From: a bacterium
GTDB taxonomy: Bacteria; Ratteibacteria; UBA8468; B48-G9; JAFGKM01
Length of the DNA: 7,162 nucleotides
Assembly: GCA_029548585.1 (NCBI GenBank)
Contig: JAKPNC010000102.1
Span: forward strand, 1 to 7,162
Reading direction: 5' to 3'
The notes below the pieces were generated by a model, which saw only the letters and a program-made list of their open reading frames with translations, was not told the origin of the DNA and ran no database searches. Both the position numbers and the translations under genes were made by a program. How positions within the stretch are numbered: position 1 is the first letter of the stretch; every line of letters begins with the position of its first letter. Of this stretch, positions 5,463 through 7,162 are shown piece after piece.

Positions 5463-6662
5463 ATGGGAAAAGAAAGAGAGACCGGAAGTCAGAAGAGGTA
5501 TTCAAGAAAAGTAAGCGTTTACAACCCGCCTGTCAAAATAGGACAGGACTCCATCCTGACATCCCTAGATATAGAACTGACCGAAAGATGCAACAACGAC
5601 TGCATACACTGTTATATAAACCTTCCCGCGGGGGATGCGTTGGCAATAAGCCGTGAGCTTTCCTTCCCTGAAATAGAGTCCATCCTGAGGGAGGCGGCTT
5701 CCCTCGGCTGCCTTTCTGCCAGGTTTACCGGCGGAGAGCCCCTCCTTAGAAAGGATTTCAGGGAGATTTACGTTTGCGCCAGGAAACTTGGCATGCGGGT
5801 TGCCATATTTACCAACGCATGCCTGATAACAGAGCCTCTGGCAGATCTCCTTGCCCATATTCCCCCGCTTGAAAAGGTGGAGGTAACCGTTTACGGCATG
5901 AGCGTGGAGTCCTGCGAGGCTGTAACCCGCACCCGGGGTTCTTTCGTACAGGCCCGAAGAGGCATAGATCTTCTTTCTTCCAGGAATATCCCCTTTATGC
6001 TGAAGGCGGCCATGCTTCCGCCATTTATTCCCGAGAAGGAGGAATTTGAGAAATGGGCAAGAATATCTGCTCCATTTAGCGAAGAAGAGGGATATTCCAT
6101 GCTTTTCAATCTGCGGGGCAGAAGGGATTCTCAGGAGAAGAACAGGCAGATAGAAAAACTCCGGATGACACCCGATAATTTTTCTCAAAGACTCTCCCGC
6201 GACCCTGCCGGATATGCCAGGGAGATGAGGCCTTTTTTTTACGGCTTCAAGGGATGTGCGGGCAGGAAGCTTTTTACCTGCGGCGCCGGGGTTAAAAGCG
6301 GCTGTCTTGACGCTTACGGGAATCTGCAGATGTGTCTTCTTCTGAGGCATCCGGATACCGTTTATAACCTTCAAAAAGGTCCTGTCAGGGAGGCCATGTG
6401 CGATTTCTTTCCCCGGGTCAGGCAGGCAGAGGCTTCCGACAGCGGGTACCTTGCCAGGTGTGCCAGGTGCTTCATAAAAAATATTTGCGGGCAATGTCCG
6501 GCCAGGTCGTGGATGGAACACGGAACCCTTGACAGGCCGGTGGAATACCTTTGCGATATAGCCCACGGGAAGGCACAGGTTCTCGGACTTCTAAAGAAGG
6601 GAGAGCATGCCTGGGAAGTCGAAGGAATGGAAAGAGTCCGGAGGTTCCTTTCCGGTCAATAA
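5463..6662 (+). CDS. Radical SAM/SPASM domain protein
   Basis: A 399-residue cytoplasmic iron-sulfur enzyme. The radical SAM core starts near residue 33. It has the CX3CX2C cluster ligands C43, C47 and C50 in ERCNNDCIHCYINLPAGD, the SAM-binding GGEP at 90-93 (RFTGGEPLLRKDF), and the strand VEVTVYGM near 139-146. The C-terminal SPASM domain has C273-X12-G286-X4-C291, then C333-X2-C336-X5-C342-X2-C345, then C364 in VEYLCDIAH, enough for two auxiliary 4Fe-4S clusters. SPASM enzymes such as PqqE and anSME mostly modify peptides or proteins. The conserved blocks (LPAGD, LRGRRDS, LLRHPDTVY, SWMEHGTLD) suggest a distinct, largely uncharacterised subfamily; that is from memory. The ATG at 5463-5465 has GAGGG 6 nt upstream. 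It has its own promoter, is divergent from the ABC exporter operon, and is followed after 67 nt by a putative HprK-like kinase gene. The substrate is unknown. Confidence 0.9.
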   Translation: MGKERETGSQKRYSRKVSVYNPPVKIGQDSILTSLDIELTERCNNDCIHCYINLPAGDALAISRELSFPEIESILREAASLGCLSARFTGGEPLLRKDFREIYVCARKLGMRVAIFTNACLITEPLADLLAHIPPLEKVEVTVYGMSVESCEAVTRTRGSFVQARRGIDLLSSRNIPFMLKAAMLPPFIPEKEEFEKWARISAPFSEEEGYSMLFNLRGRRDSQEKNRQIEKLRMTPDNFSQRLSRDPAGYAREMRPFFYGFKGCAGRKLFTCGAGVKSGCLDAYGNLQMCLLLRHPDTVYNLQKGPVREAMCDFFPRVRQAEASDSGYLARCARCFIKNICGQCPARSWMEHGTLDRPVEYLCDIAHGKAQVLGLLKKGEHAWEVEGMERVRRFLSGQ

Positions 6663-6663
6663 A

Positions 6664-6715
6664 CCCGTACTTTGCAAGCGGGCATCCTGGCAACCCGGCT
6701 TGCCAGGGGATTTTT
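6664..6715 (+). terminator. Attenuator-like pair of competing hairpins
   Basis: The spacer after the radical SAM stop contains a perfect 8-bp GC-rich stem, CCTGGCAA (6686-6693) with TTGCCAGG (6700-6707), around a 6-nt loop. GGA and five T bases (6711-6715) follow. That is the form of a moderate intrinsic terminator. An alternative pairing joins GCAAGCGGG (6674-6682) to CCC (6694-6696) and GCTTGC (6698-6703), giving 9 bp with one bulged G, and excludes the terminator stem. A further CCCG (6664-6667) can pair with CGGG (6679-6682) and would free the terminator again. This could limit how much transcription reaches the downstream gene, whose GGAGG (6720-6724) lies just outside. Confidence 0.5.
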
Positions 6716-6729
6716 AAGCGGAGGAATAA

Positions 6730-7162
6730 TTGGGAAAAGAAAGCAAGAGCATATTTGAAGAGTTGGACACAAAGAATTATTCAGTCGAAACCGGCGTAAG
6801 CAGGCAGTATTTCGGGATTGCCGGCATAACTATATGTGTCGAGCAGGGTACGGATGCCGGTAACCTCTCATTCAACAAGAAGTTCAAGCAGTTTGAAGCA
6901 GAAGGGCCCGGCAGAGATAACGTTATACTCAGGTACCATTTCAGACTGCCCGACCTGGGGGGAAAGGATTTGGGCAGGGAGATATACCACAGGTTGCCCT
7001 GGGCTGTCTACAGGAAGGAAAACGGATGGGTTTACCTGGGCATCGTGGAGGAAGGAGAAGGCGAGCGGGTTTACAGGGTGGGACTCTTCAACAAGGATTA
7101 CACGAGGGGAATGATTTACGGCTCTCCCGTTGAGGCGGAAGCAGGCTCGGTAACGGGAAAAT
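6730..7162 (+). CDS. Putative HPr-kinase-like protein, N-terminal part (partial)
   Basis: An open frame from a TTG at 6730-6732 to the window end (144 codons, no stop). The start rests on a perfect GGAGG (6720-6724) 5 nt upstream; no ATG occurs in frame until late, in RGMIYG. The peptide starts LGKESKSIFEELD (Met when initiated). After a mixed alpha/beta region it shows FRLPDLGGKDLGREIYHRLP, WAVYRKENGWVYLGIVEEG and VGLFNKDYTRGMIYGSP. This W-x-x-Y-R ... W-x-Y-x-G ... F-N-x-D-x-T-R-x-x-I-Y pattern is what I remember from the N-terminal domain of HprK/PEPCK-related kinases beside NTP_transf_5 and radical SAM genes. The P-loop kinase domain would come next, outside the window, so the call is tentative. 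It probably shares a transcript with the radical SAM gene, subject to the hairpins in between. Confidence 0.45.
   Translation, partial: MGKESKSIFEELDTKNYSVETGVSRQYFGIAGITICVEQGTDAGNLSFNKKFKQFEAEGPGRDNVILRYHFRLPDLGGKDLGREIYHRLPWAVYRKENGWVYLGIVEEGEGERVYRVGLFNKDYTRGMIYGSPVEAEAGSVTGK

Noticed and set aside
5565..6566. Long minus-strand open frame (333 codons) opposite the radical SAM gene
   Set aside because: It lies wholly antisense to a gene with clear motifs, has no family signature, and is explained by codon bias on the other strand.

Overview
The window looks like a roughly 50% GC bacterial chromosome segment with dense, mostly operonic genes and frequent use of AGG (Arg) and ATA (Ile) codons. 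No gene here fixes the taxon. The mix of argS, a divergent RNase HII-like protein, a TauE/SafE permease and a SPASM radical-SAM cassette would suit an anaerobic Gram-negative lineage such as Desulfobacterota or Nitrospirota, but that is a guess.

Layout. The left edge holds the last 95 codons of argS (+ strand). It faces a minus-strand pair: a TauE/SafE-type permease followed, 32 nt later, by a divergent RNase HII-like protein. A gap of about 250 nt follows (to 2219), holding a GC-rich repeat-like segment and two perfect inverted repeats. Next comes a tight minus-strand operon of three genes: ABC ATPase, ABC-2 permease (TAATG overlap) and an NTP_transf_5-type nucleotidyltransferase (5 nt gap). 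A 332-nt AT-rich intergenic region carries a good promoter in each direction, several inverted repeats and two weak antisense small ORFs. To its right, on the + strand, lie a radical SAM/SPASM protein and, beyond a 67-nt spacer that can fold into two competing hairpins, a TTG-start gene cut by the window end. The visible part of that gene resembles the N-terminal region of HPr-kinase-like proteins that accompany nucleotidyltransferases and radical SAM enzymes.

How the genes may work together. The divergent pair of operons (radical SAM/SPASM plus putative kinase, and ABC exporter plus nucleotidyltransferase) shares one control region and is the interesting part of the window. SPASM radical SAM enzymes usually modify peptides or proteins. 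HprK-like kinases and NTP_transf_5 proteins occur together in some peptide-modification (RiPP-like) clusters. A two-gene ABC exporter would fit export or immunity. No convincing precursor peptide, PqqD-like recognition protein or peptidase is visible, so the product class is not established; those parts may lie past the right edge. The argS, TauE/SafE and RNase HII-like genes look unrelated to this cassette.
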